64,000 nt of DNA from Hyphomicrobiaceae bacterium. Lineage in GTDB: Bacteria > Pseudomonadota > Alphaproteobacteria > Rhizobiales > Hyphomicrobiaceae. Positions 25,429 to 33,973 of this stretch are shown here, one piece after another. Numbering within the stretch: position 1 is the stretch's first letter; each line of letters begins with the position of its first letter. The notes beneath the pieces were generated by a model. It was given only the letters and a program-made list of their open reading frames with translations, had not been told where the DNA came from and did no database searches. The translations under genes and the position numbers were made by a program. The stretch is taken from NCBI GenBank assembly GCA_022844225.1, contig JALHMC010000009.1, positions 39,359 through 103,358 of the forward strand, in the 5' to 3' direction.

Positions 25429-26649
25429 ATGACATCGACTCGAAGCCTGTCACGCCGATCAGTGCTGGCCGGCGCCGGCGCCGCAGTCGCCGCCCCATCG
25501 ATCTGGACGAGCGCTCAGGCTCAGGCCGGCAACACCATCAAGATCGGCATGCCGCTCGCGCTCACCGGTCCGTTGGGCTCGGTCGGCCAGCAACAGAAGC
25601 GTGGCGCCGAGTTCCACACCAAGTGGATCAACGACCGGGGCGGCATTCTCGGCCGCAAGGTCGAGCTCCTGATCGAGGACACGGTCGGCAACCCGGCAAC
25701 CTGCGTGCGCAAGGCCCAGGAGATGGTTGAGCGCCATGACGTGCGCCTTTTCACGGGCATCACGCTTTCCTCCGAGGCCCTGGCCATCGTGCCAAAGCTC
25801 AACGAGTGGAACTCGATCTTTATTTCGTCGGACAACGGCGATGGACGGTTGACCGCAGCAAGCCTCGTGCCGAACTTCTTCCGGGCCAACACCTCCGGCC
25901 CCATGGGCACGCGAGCCGTCTCACTCTACCTGCGTGAAACGACCCACAAGAAGTTCTTCGCGCTCGGACTCGACTACGCCTGGGGTCACAATAGCGTCCA
26001 GGTGTTCGAGGAAGAGATCAAGCGCATGGGCCGCGAATTCGTCGGCAAGGTATTCGCGCCGACCGGCACCAAGGACTACTCGACCTATATTACCAGACTG
26101 CGCCAGTCGGGCGCCGATGCGGTCTACCTCGTGCTTGCGGGCGACGACAACAACGCCTTCATCGCGCAAGCGGCCCAGTATCAGCTTGCCTCGCGGATGG
26201 CGCTGCTCGCCGAGCAGCTCGAGCTATCGACGATGCGGGCTGTCGGCGACGCCTGCCTCGGCATGATCGTCTCGGCCCGCTACGCCTTCACCATCGACAA
26301 CCCCAAGAACAAGGAGTTCGTCGAACTCTGGAAGAAGGAATACGACGGACTCGTACCCGATCAGTTCGAAGGCGAGCAGTGGCAGTGCCAGCAAGTGTTC
26401 GTGGCTGGCATCACCAAGGCCGGCAGCATCGAGGCCGACAAGCTGCGGCCGGCACTCGAGGACCTCACGATCGACGACATCAAGGGCAAGGTCCATATGC
26501 GCAAGTGCGACCACCAGGGCGTACAGCAGGGCTTCGTGGTCAAGGCCTCCAAGCGCGAAGGCTTCTCGCACCCCGTGCCCGAGGTGATCGCAACGCTGGC
26601 GGCAGATCGCGTCACGCCGCCGTGCAACAAGATGACGTACGACGACTGA
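25429..26649 (+). CDS. Branched-chain-amino-acid-type ABC transporter substrate-binding protein (LivK family)
   Basis: A 406-residue type-1 periplasmic binding protein. The N-terminus SRRSVLAGAGAAVAAPSIW is a Tat-like signal ending near AQA. The body begins IKIGMPLALTGPLGSVG with RGAEFHTKWINDRGGILGRKVELLIEDT, the standard LIVBP strand-helix pattern. Such proteins bind amino acids, amides, urea or aromatic acids; the ligand cannot be told from sequence. It opens a complete liv-type operon (two permeases and two ATPases follow). Confidence 0.92.
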   Translation: MTSTRSLSRRSVLAGAGAAVAAPSIWTSAQAQAGNTIKIGMPLALTGPLGSVGQQQKRGAEFHTKWINDRGGILGRKVELLIEDTVGNPATCVRKAQEMVERHDVRLFTGITLSSEALAIVPKLNEWNSIFISSDNGDGRLTAASLVPNFFRANTSGPMGTRAVSLYLRETTHKKFFALGLDYAWGHNSVQVFEEEIKRMGREFVGKVFAPTGTKDYSTYITRLRQSGADAVYLVLAGDDNNAFIAQAAQYQLASRMALLAEQLELSTMRAVGDACLGMIVSARYAFTIDNPKNKEFVELWKKEYDGLVPDQFEGEQWQCQQVFVAGITKAGSIEADKLRPALEDLTIDDIKGKVHMRKCDHQGVQQGFVVKASKREGFSHPVPEVIATLAADRVTPPCNKMTYDD

Positions 26650-26668
26650 TCACTCTCGACCCCTCCGT

Positions 26669-26820
26669 CCTCTCCCCTACACGTCGGTGGAGAGGGCCTG
26701 GGCGGGGAGCGGCGTCTTGCGCCGGGCGACCATGAGGTCGCCAGTCCCTCGCTTCGCGTTATCGGCAGCACCTCACCCTACCCTCTCCCCACTTGCAAGC
26801 TCAGCGCAGATGGAGAGAGG
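26669..26820. repeat. CCTCTCC/GGAGAGG palindromic intergenic element
   Basis: Between livK- and livH-like genes, CCTCTCC (26669-26675) pairs with GGAGAGG (26689-26695). A second pair is formed by CCCTCTCC (26781-26788) and GGAGAGAGG (26812-26820). The intervening text has CACCTCACCCTACCCTCTCCCC. It resembles the dispersed intergenic palindromes seen in many proteobacterial genomes. Within the operon it could stabilise livK mRNA. Confidence 0.45.
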
Positions 26821-26842
26821 ACGAGAGATCCCGTCACCCGAC

Positions 26843-27712
26843 ATGTCCACCCTCGCCTTCTTATTGAATCAGAGCGTCAATGCGCTCTCGCAGGCCGCGC
26901 TGCTGTTCTTTCTCGGCGTCGGCCTGACGCTCATTTTCGGCATCATGCGCATCGTCAACTTCGCGCACGGTACCCTCTATATGCTCGGCGCTTTCGTCGG
27001 GTACTCGGCGGTTCGCATCACTGGAAGCTACTGGGGCGCGCTCGTGGCAGCTCCCCTCGTAGTTGGCCTCCTCGGCACTGCGTTCGAGTTCGGCATCCTG
27101 CGCCGGCTCTACCGTCGCGATGCGCACGCCTTCCTGATGGTCACGTTCGGTCTCGCCCTCGTCACCGGCGAGGCCGTGCGCCTGATCTGGGGATCGGAGG
27201 CGCTGCAGGTACCAGCACCGGCGCTGCTTTCCGGAGTGGTGTTTCTCCTCGATGAACCGTTCCCGGTCTATCGCCTCTTTTTGGCCGCCGCCGGTGCCGT
27301 TATGGCATTTGCCATCTGGCAATTGCTTGAGCGCACGCGCCTCGGCTTGCTCATTCGCGCGACCTCCCAGAATGCCGAGATGGTGCACGCCCTCGGCACC
27401 GACGTGAACATGATCCGCTCGGCCGTCTTCGGCATCGGCTGCGGTCTCGCCGCCCTCGGCGGGGTGCTCGCCGCGCCGCTCGTCACAGCCTCCCACGGCA
27501 TGGCGGCGTCAGCAGTGATCGACGCCTTCGTCATCGTCATCATCGGCGGCATGGGCAGCTTCCTCGGCTCCCTTATCGGCGCCCTGCTCGTCGCCTTCGT
27601 CCAGGTCTTCGGCAACTACTATTACCCGGATTTCGCCCTCGCCTTCATGTACCTCCTGATGCTTCTGGTTCTCGTCGTCCGCCCGGGCGGCTTGCTCGGA
27701 AAGGAGGCTTGA
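26843..27712 (+). CDS. Branched-chain-type ABC transporter permease (LivH family)
   Basis: A 289-residue inner-membrane permease with about eight hydrophobic helices. LivH motifs are VNALSQAALLFFLGVGLTLIFG, MRIVNFAHGTLYMLGAF, RATSQNAEMVHALGTDV and IIGGMGSFLGSLIGALLV. It starts at ATG 26843; the in-frame region upstream is the repeat element. The stop is followed one base later by the livM start, so the two are translationally coupled. Confidence 0.92.
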   Translation: MSTLAFLLNQSVNALSQAALLFFLGVGLTLIFGIMRIVNFAHGTLYMLGAFVGYSAVRITGSYWGALVAAPLVVGLLGTAFEFGILRRLYRRDAHAFLMVTFGLALVTGEAVRLIWGSEALQVPAPALLSGVVFLLDEPFPVYRLFLAAAGAVMAFAIWQLLERTRLGLLIRATSQNAEMVHALGTDVNMIRSAVFGIGCGLAALGGVLAAPLVTASHGMAASAVIDAFVIVIIGGMGSFLGSLIGALLVAFVQVFGNYYYPDFALAFMYLLMLLVLVVRPGGLLGKEA

Positions 27713-27713
27713 G

Positions 27714-28709
27714 ATGCGCGTGACGAGCCTTCTCGGCCCCCTCGCCCTGGCGCTGCTGCTCGCGGCCCCCTTCGGCCTGCCCATCTTCGCGATGACGCTG
27801 CTTACCGAGCTCGTCATCCTGGGCTTGTTTGCGATGAGCCTGGATCTCATGGTCGGCTACACGCGCCTCGTCTCGTTCGGACACGCGGCCGCCTATGGTC
27901 TCGGCGCCTACGCGTCGGGCTATATCCTGCTCAATTCGGCGCTGCCTCTCCCGTTCGCGGTGCTGGCGGCGGCCATCCTGACCGGCATGATCGCCATCGG
28001 CGTCGGTTGGGTGTGCACGCTCGCGACCGGCGTTTCGTTCTCGATGCTGACCCTGGCGTTCGCGCAATTGCTCTACGCGGTATCCTTCAAGTGGACCTCC
28101 GTCACAGGTGGCTCCGACGGTCTTGCCGGAATTCCGCGCAATCCCGGCCCGTTGGGCCTCGAGGTGCTCAGTACGAAGAACGGCTTTTACTATTTTGCCC
28201 TCGCTTGCTTGGTCGGGTCGTTCTTCCTTTGCCGCGCACTCGTGCGCTCACCCTTCGGTGCCGTGCTGCGCGGCATCCGCGAGAACGAAGCCAAGACGTT
28301 GGCCCTCGGCTACAATACGCGCCTCTACAAGATCACGGTCGTTGCCATCGCCTATGCCTTGGGAGGCTTGGCTGGCGCGCTGTATTCGCCGTTCGCTGGC
28401 TTTGCCAACACCGAGCTGCTGTTCTGGCTGGTATCGGGACAGGTCCTGATCATGGTCATTGTCGGTGGCTCCGGCACGTTGATCGGCCCTATCCTGGGCG
28501 CCACATTCTTCCTCACGCTCGAGCACCAGCTTTCCTCCTACACCGAGGCGTGGGCGCTGTTCTTCGGGCTTACCTTCATCGCCTTCGTGCTGTTTGCCCC
28601 CGAAGGCATCTGGGGGCTCGCCAAACGCTACCTCGGACAACGGGCGCCCGAAGAGACCGAACAGGCGCCGGCAGCCATCACGAAAGCGGAGGCAAAGCCG
28701 CATGGCTGA
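27714..28709 (+). CDS. Branched-chain-type ABC transporter permease (LivM family)
   Basis: A 331-residue inner-membrane permease. Typical LivM stretches are LDLMVGYTRLVSFGHAAAYGLGAY, FKWTSVTGGSDGLAGI, RSPFGAVLRGIRENEAKTLALGY and VIVGGSGTLIGPILGA. Its 3' end overlaps the start of the following ATPase gene by eight bases. It forms the channel with the LivH partner. Confidence 0.92.
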   Translation: MRVTSLLGPLALALLLAAPFGLPIFAMTLLTELVILGLFAMSLDLMVGYTRLVSFGHAAAYGLGAYASGYILLNSALPLPFAVLAAAILTGMIAIGVGWVCTLATGVSFSMLTLAFAQLLYAVSFKWTSVTGGSDGLAGIPRNPGPLGLEVLSTKNGFYYFALACLVGSFFLCRALVRSPFGAVLRGIRENEAKTLALGYNTRLYKITVVAIAYALGGLAGALYSPFAGFANTELLFWLVSGQVLIMVIVGGSGTLIGPILGATFFLTLEHQLSSYTEAWALFFGLTFIAFVLFAPEGIWGLAKRYLGQRAPEETEQAPAAITKAEAKPHG

Positions 28710-29499
28710 GCCGGACACGATCCAAGCAACGAGCGTCGCCCAGCCGAGACCGCCGCTCATCGACGTCGAGGGCCTCACGAAGCGCTACGGTGCCCTCGTC
28801 GCCGTCGACAACGTCTTCATGCGGGTGGCCGAGGGCGAGGTGCGCGCCGTGATCGGCCCCAACGGCGCCGGCAAGACGACACTCTTCCACCTCGTGACCG
28901 GCGTCGTCCCTACCACCTCGGGTACTGTCCGATTTGACGGAGAGACGATCACCGGCCTCCCGGCCCATTCCATCTGCCAGCGTGGCCTCTCGCGCACATT
29001 CCAGCTCACCTCCCTCTTCCCCGAGATGACGGCACGCGAGAACACCATGCTCGCCGCGCAAGCCCGCCATCCACGCCACTGGCTGCCCTTCGGCGGCGGC
29101 AGCGTTTTCGAGCATGCGCGGGCTGCCGGCGACACGGCTCTCGAGCAACTGGGCCTCACGCACGTCGCCAACCGGCCTGCGGGGCTTCTCAGCCATGGCG
29201 ACCAGCGCCTCCTCGAGGTCGCCATGGCGATGGCCCAGGAGCCGAAGGTGTTGCTCCTGGACGAACCGACGCAAGGTCTCTCCGTCGAGGAAACGGCCGA
29301 GGCCGTCGACACGCTCGCTCGCTTCCTCGAAAGAGCGCGCGTCACCGTGTTGCTGGTCGAGCACGACATGGAGGTCGTGTTCCGGTTGGCACACAAGATC
29401 ACGGTCCTGCATCGGGGCGCCGTCATCGCCGACGGAAGCCCCGAGGCGGTCAAGGCGGATGCCCGGGTGCAGGAAGCCTATCTCGGAGGCATGGAGTGA
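28702..29499 (+). CDS. Branched-chain-type ABC transporter ATPase (LivG family)
   Basis: A 265-residue ABC ATPase. Walker A is GPNGAGKTT (about 53-61) and Walker B VLLLDEPTQGLS; the signature region reads LSHGDQRLLEVAMAMA, the LivG variant of LSGGQ. The C-terminal DARVQEAYLGG is typical of LivG. ATG 28702 lies inside the end of livM, giving an N-terminal tail of about 18 residues before the first strand. Confidence 0.92.
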   Translation: MAEPDTIQATSVAQPRPPLIDVEGLTKRYGALVAVDNVFMRVAEGEVRAVIGPNGAGKTTLFHLVTGVVPTTSGTVRFDGETITGLPAHSICQRGLSRTFQLTSLFPEMTARENTMLAAQARHPRHWLPFGGGSVFEHARAAGDTALEQLGLTHVANRPAGLLSHGDQRLLEVAMAMAQEPKVLLLDEPTQGLSVEETAEAVDTLARFLERARVTVLLVEHDMEVVFRLAHKITVLHRGAVIADGSPEAVKADARVQEAYLGGME

Positions 29500-29545
29500 C
29501 CAGACGCAACTTGGCCGCGCCGCCACCCTCTGGGAGCCCCCGACC

Positions 29546-30241
29546 ATGCTGAGCATCCGCGGCCTCAATACGCACTACGGCCAGAGCCACATCCTGCAGG
29601 GTGTCGACCTTGAACTCGCCCGCGGCACCACCGCCGCCGTCCTCGGTCGCAATGGCGTCGGAAAGTCCACCACGGTCAAATCGATCATGGGACTCGTGTC
29701 GCCGACCGGCGGTGCCATCGCCCTCGATGGTGTCGATATTGCTGGCTGGCAGCCTCACCTCGTGGCCCGCGCCGGTGTCGCCTATGTCCCCGAAGGCCGA
29801 TTGATCTTCCCGGACCTTACCGTCATCGAGAACATCCTCGTGGCTGAACGTACGCCAGCGCGCAATTGGCCTCTCGCACGTTTGCTCGAGTTGTTCCCCT
29901 CCCTACAGGCACGCCGCGCCAACAAGGGCTCCCAGCTCTCCGGCGGCGAACAGCAGATGCTGGCTATCGCACGCGCCCTCGTCAGTGATCCCAAACTGTT
30001 GCTTCTCGACGAGCCGAGCCAGGGCCTTGCCCCGCTCGTCGTCCGCGAACTCGCCCGGATCATCCGGCTGCTCCGCGACGCGGGCGTCACAATTCTCCTC
30101 ATCGAGCAGAACATGAAGCTCGCCGAGGCGGTTGCCGACGAGTTGCACATCATGGTCAAGGGTCGCATCGTCTACTCGGCCGACCCCCACCGTTTCCGCG
30201 CGGAGGAGGATCAGGTTCGAAGCCGCTACCTCACGGTTTGA
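29546..30241 (+). CDS. Branched-chain-type ABC transporter ATPase (LivF family)
   Basis: A 231-residue ABC ATPase with Walker A GRNGVGKST, LSGGEQQMLAIARAL and Walker B LLLLDEPSQGLAP. The YVPEGRLIFPDLTVIEN stretch is diagnostic of LivF. It starts at ATG 29546 where LSIRGLNTHYGQSHIL begins. It is the last gene of the five-gene transporter set. Confidence 0.92.
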   Translation: MLSIRGLNTHYGQSHILQGVDLELARGTTAAVLGRNGVGKSTTVKSIMGLVSPTGGAIALDGVDIAGWQPHLVARAGVAYVPEGRLIFPDLTVIENILVAERTPARNWPLARLLELFPSLQARRANKGSQLSGGEQQMLAIARALVSDPKLLLLDEPSQGLAPLVVRELARIIRLLRDAGVTILLIEQNMKLAEAVADELHIMVKGRIVYSADPHRFRAEEDQVRSRYLTV

Positions 30242-30401
30242 GCCGCTGATCACACTGTTTTCCACAGCATTGGTGCGATCGTTCGCGCCGTTTCGCGGCA
30301 GTTTCGATACTTTGACGCCAACGTTGCTCAAAAACTACAGCCAGCTATCGCCATCCATGGTGATTCGGGTTCGGGCGTACGGGGTGGTTTGGAGTATCGC
30401 G

Positions 30402-30722
30402 ATGAGCACGTTGAGCTGGCTGTTCCCTTCGCGTCGTCCCGCACCGTTGCCTGCCGACGGTGCGTCGGTCCTCGATCGCCTCGAAGCTCGCTTGGGCGTT
30501 CCGCTGAGGGGCGATGCACGCATTATTCTCGCCGGACAGATCGAGGTCGCAGTTCAGCGCATTCGCGCGTCTCATTCCCTGTCCAGTGCCGCTCTCATTG
30601 CGCAACGCGAGGGGTCTCGTATTGCCGCCATGCTGCCACGACCGTTCGGGATGACCATAGGGACCATCCTCGCCGACGAGTTGGTCCGCGGACACGGGCA
30701 TGCGCACACCCAGCGCCATTGA
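30402..30722 (+). CDS. Hypothetical protein
   Basis: A 106-residue, mostly helical protein beginning MSTLSWLFPSRRPAP, with a His-rich end (RGHGHAHTQRH). ATG 30402 is preceded by GGAG at suitable spacing; ATG 30357 would add 15 residues. I see no signal peptide and recognise no family. Coding status is inferred from the open frame, codon pattern and ribosome site. Confidence 0.5.
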   Translation: MSTLSWLFPSRRPAPLPADGASVLDRLEARLGVPLRGDARIILAGQIEVAVQRIRASHSLSSAALIAQREGSRIAAMLPRPFGMTIGTILADELVRGHGHAHTQRH

Positions 30723-30851
30723 TCGTGGCGCGAGCGCTACAGGCTGGACCATCGACAGGTACAAAACCGGGTGTCCACCTGACCTGTGCGGCGAGCCGAC
30801 GCGTTTCCGTGTAGACTACGGGCCATCGGTGAACCGAAGGGAGCACACCCC

Positions 30852-31058
30852 ATGGCCTTCGAGCGGCTCAAGACCGAGATCGGTATCCTTTTGACCGAGA
30901 TGCAGAACGAGCCTCAGGACGCGAACGAGCTTGCCCTCCAGATCCATGCCAAGTTGCAGGAGCTCAAGGCCTTTGGCCTGCCCCTGCCGGCCGACTTGGT
31001 CGCACTCGACGAAGCATTCCAGGCGGAAGCCGAGCAAGAGCGCTTGTCGTTGCGCTGA
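30852..31058 (+). CDS. Conserved small hypothetical protein
   Basis: A 68-residue acidic, helical protein (MAFERLKTEIGILLTEMQ at the start, repeated ELALQIHAKLQELKAFGLPLP in the middle). ATG 30852 is preceded by GAAGGGAGC. It resembles small cytoplasmic helical proteins common in Hyphomicrobiales, but I cannot name a function. The frame extends upstream to 30786 without added features. Confidence 0.6.
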   Translation: MAFERLKTEIGILLTEMQNEPQDANELALQIHAKLQELKAFGLPLPADLVALDEAFQAEAEQERLSLR

Positions 31059-31211
31059 GCCATCCCGTCGCGTTGCGGGTCCCAGCGGGCTGGCGTCGGA
31101 GGCAGCCGCGCATGAGGCGCGGCCGCGTTCACTTCAGCGCTTGCGCTTCGATGGAAACAACATCGTCGACCTAAAATGGCCTGCGTCCGGCAAGCGGAGT
31201 TCGGCTGGACC

Positions 31212-31254
31212 TTGACAATCCGTCAATGATCTTTCGGTAACAAGAACGTATATA
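31212..31254 (+). promoter_or_regulatory. Promoter-like A/T-rich segment
   Basis: The 301-base gap 31059-31359 has no gene. It contains a perfect TTGACA at 31212-31217, followed by GTAACAAG and TATATA further on. No -10 at standard spacing is convincing, so this is only a possible promoter for the small coiled-coil gene at 31360. Confidence 0.3.
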
Positions 31255-31359
31255 GCTGAATCATATTGCATCGGAACTCTGTCGCAGAAGAGGATTGGTT
31301 GCTGGCGACAGAATGTTTCCATAATGTTCCGACGCCAACTCGCAGTCGGGAGAACTTGA

Positions 31360-31644
31360 ATGGATATCGAGGCCGAGCTGAAGCGCTTGAAACGCCGCGT
31401 GGACGACCTGGAAGGCGTGGTGAGCGACCTTGCCGGTCAGGTTCGCGCGGTCCATCCCGAGCTTATCGCCTTGAAAAGTGAGACGACCCGCCGCTTCGAT
31501 GTCGCTGACGGACAGATGGCCCGCATCGTGCATCGGCTCGACAGCGTGAACACCCAGGTCTGGAGCTTGCGCGATGACCTGCCGATGTTGATCCGGCGCG
31601 CGTTCGACGATCGCGACCGCAGGACCGCGAGCAATGACGACTGA
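31360..31644 (+). CDS. Small coiled-coil hypothetical protein
   Basis: A 94-residue protein that is almost entirely charged heptad-like helix (for example LKRLKRRVDDLEGVVSDLAG), without membrane segments. ATG 31360 is preceded by CGGGAGAAC. Such proteins usually oligomerise. It precedes the exported transglycosylase-like gene by 54 bases and could be co-transcribed with it. Function unknown. Confidence 0.6.
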   Translation: MDIEAELKRLKRRVDDLEGVVSDLAGQVRAVHPELIALKSETTRRFDVADGQMARIVHRLDSVNTQVWSLRDDLPMLIRRAFDDRDRRTASNDD

Positions 31645-31698
31645 CTTGGGCGCAAGCGATTGCGCCAACGCAGCAACGAGACAGAAGGGGGACTGCGC

Positions 31699-32559
31699 GT
31701 GGATGTGATCCGACTACCGGCGGGCCCCTCGTCGCCCGTGCCGAGCGGGCTCCGCTTGCAGCTGCTACGCATTCCCTTGCTCGTCTCGCTGAGCGTCTTC
31801 GCCATGAGCGCACCGGCACTTGCCCAAGAGGATGCGGCTAGTACGGGCCAGCCGGGCCCGAGCGAAACCAAACGCCCAACCGAACTCCTTGACGGAAAAG
31901 TCACGGACCAGGCGGCCATGACGCTGTTTCTCGATCGCCTGATGCTGGCCGAGTCGGGAGGCCGGGACGAAGCTCGCAATCCGAGATCGACGGCGGTCGG
32001 CCCCTTTCAATTCATCGAAAGCACGTTTCTTGAGGTCGCCCGCCGGCATTTCCCGTCGGAGACGGACAAACTGACACCGGCGCAGGTGCTGCAGCTGCGG
32101 ACCAACCGCCAGTTCGCCCGTCGCGCCGCCGAAGCCTTCACCCGCGACAACGCCGCTCACCTCGCGGTCGCTGGCCTCGATCCGAGTTTCGCCAATCTCA
32201 GACTGGCGTTTCTCGTCGGCCCCGGCGGCGCCATCAAAGTCCTGAAAGCTGATCCCCAGACTCCGGCGGTCACGATCCTCGGCACTCCGGTCGTACAGGC
32301 AAATCCATTCATGATCGGGATGACGACGGCCGATCTCGCACGATGGTCCAGCCGCAATCTCTCCGCAGCCGCGCTCGGATCGACACGTCTCTCCGCCGAT
32401 CCGAGCCGTGTCGCCGGATCGTCCAGGGCCGCCTCGCGCCTCGCGATTCCCGTGCGCTGCAATCGCGCCCTCGTCAGCTGCCGTCGCTGGATCGCCCTTG
32501 CCACGCGGCGGGTGACACGACATGCGGCCGGAGAGGGAGGGCGCCGACGGTCTCGCTGA
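31699..32559 (+). CDS. Exported lytic-transglycosylase-like protein
   Basis: A 286-residue protein with a signal peptide (residues about 20-43, hydrophobic IPLLVSLSVFAMSAPALAQ). An SLT-like goose-lysozyme-fold region follows: LMLAESGGRDEARNP with putative catalytic Glu85, then AVGPFQFIESTFLEVAR, matching the ES-x-N and GxxQ-like motifs. The usual second half is short and ends in a basic tail. It may act on peptidoglycan, but it lacks the full-length catalytic domain of Slt, so activity is not certain. GTG 31699 behind GAAGGGGGA is preferred over TTG 31660. It lies upstream of the envelope gene eipA. Confidence 0.65.
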   Translation: MDVIRLPAGPSSPVPSGLRLQLLRIPLLVSLSVFAMSAPALAQEDAASTGQPGPSETKRPTELLDGKVTDQAAMTLFLDRLMLAESGGRDEARNPRSTAVGPFQFIESTFLEVARRHFPSETDKLTPAQVLQLRTNRQFARRAAEAFTRDNAAHLAVAGLDPSFANLRLAFLVGPGGAIKVLKADPQTPAVTILGTPVVQANPFMIGMTTADLARWSSRNLSAAALGSTRLSADPSRVAGSSRAASRLAIPVRCNRALVSCRRWIALATRRVTRHAAGEGGRRRSR

Positions 32560-32649
32560 GAGCATTCGACGGTGATCGTTTGACGTGTGCCTCCGTAGCC
32601 GATACCTGAGGCTCTCGCACCCCTCTGGGGTCAGCCGGGAGCATGATCG

Positions 32650-33966
32650 ATGCTCGACTCGCCGAAAAGCTCCTCGTGCGCGATCGCCGCCGCGCTACTT
32701 GCGATTTCAATCGTATCCGCCGGGCCCCTTCACGCCGAACCCTGCTCGCGCGACTCGATTCGTCGCATCGTCGACGAGGCTGGCGCCCGCCTTCGCGTCA
32801 TCACGAGCGAGACCCAACCGAAAATCATGGCCAGTCTGCGCAAGCTCAAGGAGCAGCGCGGTTGGACCGGTTCGGACGGAGACGAAAAGGCGGCGGCCTA
32901 CCTGTCCGACGAGCGGACCGTCGACCTCGACCGGACGTCCACAACGCTTCTGGCCCAGATCGATGAACTCGGTGAGGCTGCCGCCAAGGCAGAACCCGAT
33001 TGCTCGCGGTTGGCCGAGCTAGAGGCCGCATCGCTCGAGTTGCAGGCTACCGTGAAGGCCAAGGCCCAATACATCCTCGCGCGGTTGGAGCAGGCCTCGG
33101 GCGCGCCGCCATCAACGGCCGCGGCTCAGGCCCCACCTTCAGCGCCTGCACCGGCTCCTGCCGCATTGCCCAAGTCACCCCTCGCTTCTGCCCCTGCGAC
33201 GCCGGCCGCAGAGCCTACTGAGATGACCGACCCGAAAAGCCCGCCCCCGCGACCGGAGGCCCCCCTGCGTCGAGCAGACACGGCGCCCGTCAATCCTTCG
33301 GCCAGACAGCCCGCACCTCCCGCAGCCGCTCCCGTAACTCCGGCCCCACCGAGATCAAAGCCCGCCCCCTCATCCGGCTGGAGCACGGAGACGACGGGCA
33401 GCGCGGTGCCATCGCTCCCCCGGCCACCGCCTCCGTCCGAGCCCCGGGACCTGCCCCTTCCGCCGCTGCCTCGCGAGACCGCCGAGGGTTTTTCCCGCGA
33501 CGAGATCCGCGAGGCGAGCCGCGGCTTCTTCGGCACGATCTCGGGCGGGCTCGCAAGCGTCATGGAGCACGCGTTCTCGACGCTCGGCACGCCCAGCGGG
33601 TACGTCCTCGGCAGCGAGGGCGGCGGCGCCTTCATCGCTGGGCTCCGCTACGGCAAGGGCACGCTGTTCCAGCGCGATGGCAGCAAGCGTGAAGTCTACT
33701 GGCACGGTCCGTCGATCGGCTACGATTTCGGCGCATCAGGCGCCAAGACGATGTTCCTCGTCTACAACCTCAAAAATGAAATCGACATTTTCTCTGGTTT
33801 CTCGGGGGTCGAAGGTTCCGCCTACCTTGTCGGCGGCGTCGGCATGACCGTGCTAACCGACGGCAAGGTCGTCATGGCCCCTATACGCTCGGGCATCGGC
33901 GTCCGTCTCGGCGCTAACATCGGCTACATCCGCTTCACCGCAAGGCCGACTTGGAACCCGTTTTGA
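32650..33966 (+). CDS. eipA: EipA / DUF1134 envelope integrity protein with long Pro-rich insert
   Basis: A 438-residue exported protein (Sec signal to about residue 29, ISIVSAGPLHAEP). Residues about 30-150 form a helical region. Residues about 150-270 are Pro/Ala-rich and probably disordered. Residues about 275-438 are the DUF1134 domain: GFFGTISGGLASVMEHAF, GSEGGGAFIAGLRYGKG, HGPSIGYDFG and an end FTARPTWNPF. EipA is a periplasmic protein needed for envelope integrity in Brucella. Brucella-type EipA is near 200 residues, so this one is about twice the usual length because of the N-terminal additions. Confidence 0.85.
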   Translation: MLDSPKSSSCAIAAALLAISIVSAGPLHAEPCSRDSIRRIVDEAGARLRVITSETQPKIMASLRKLKEQRGWTGSDGDEKAAAYLSDERTVDLDRTSTTLLAQIDELGEAAAKAEPDCSRLAELEAASLELQATVKAKAQYILARLEQASGAPPSTAAAQAPPSAPAPAPAALPKSPLASAPATPAAEPTEMTDPKSPPPRPEAPLRRADTAPVNPSARQPAPPAAAPVTPAPPRSKPAPSSGWSTETTGSAVPSLPRPPPPSEPRDLPLPPLPRETAEGFSRDEIREASRGFFGTISGGLASVMEHAFSTLGTPSGYVLGSEGGGAFIAGLRYGKGTLFQRDGSKREVYWHGPSIGYDFGASGAKTMFLVYNLKNEIDIFSGFSGVEGSAYLVGGVGMTVLTDGKVVMAPIRSGIGVRLGANIGYIRFTARPTWNPF

Positions 33967-33973
33967 CGGTCCA

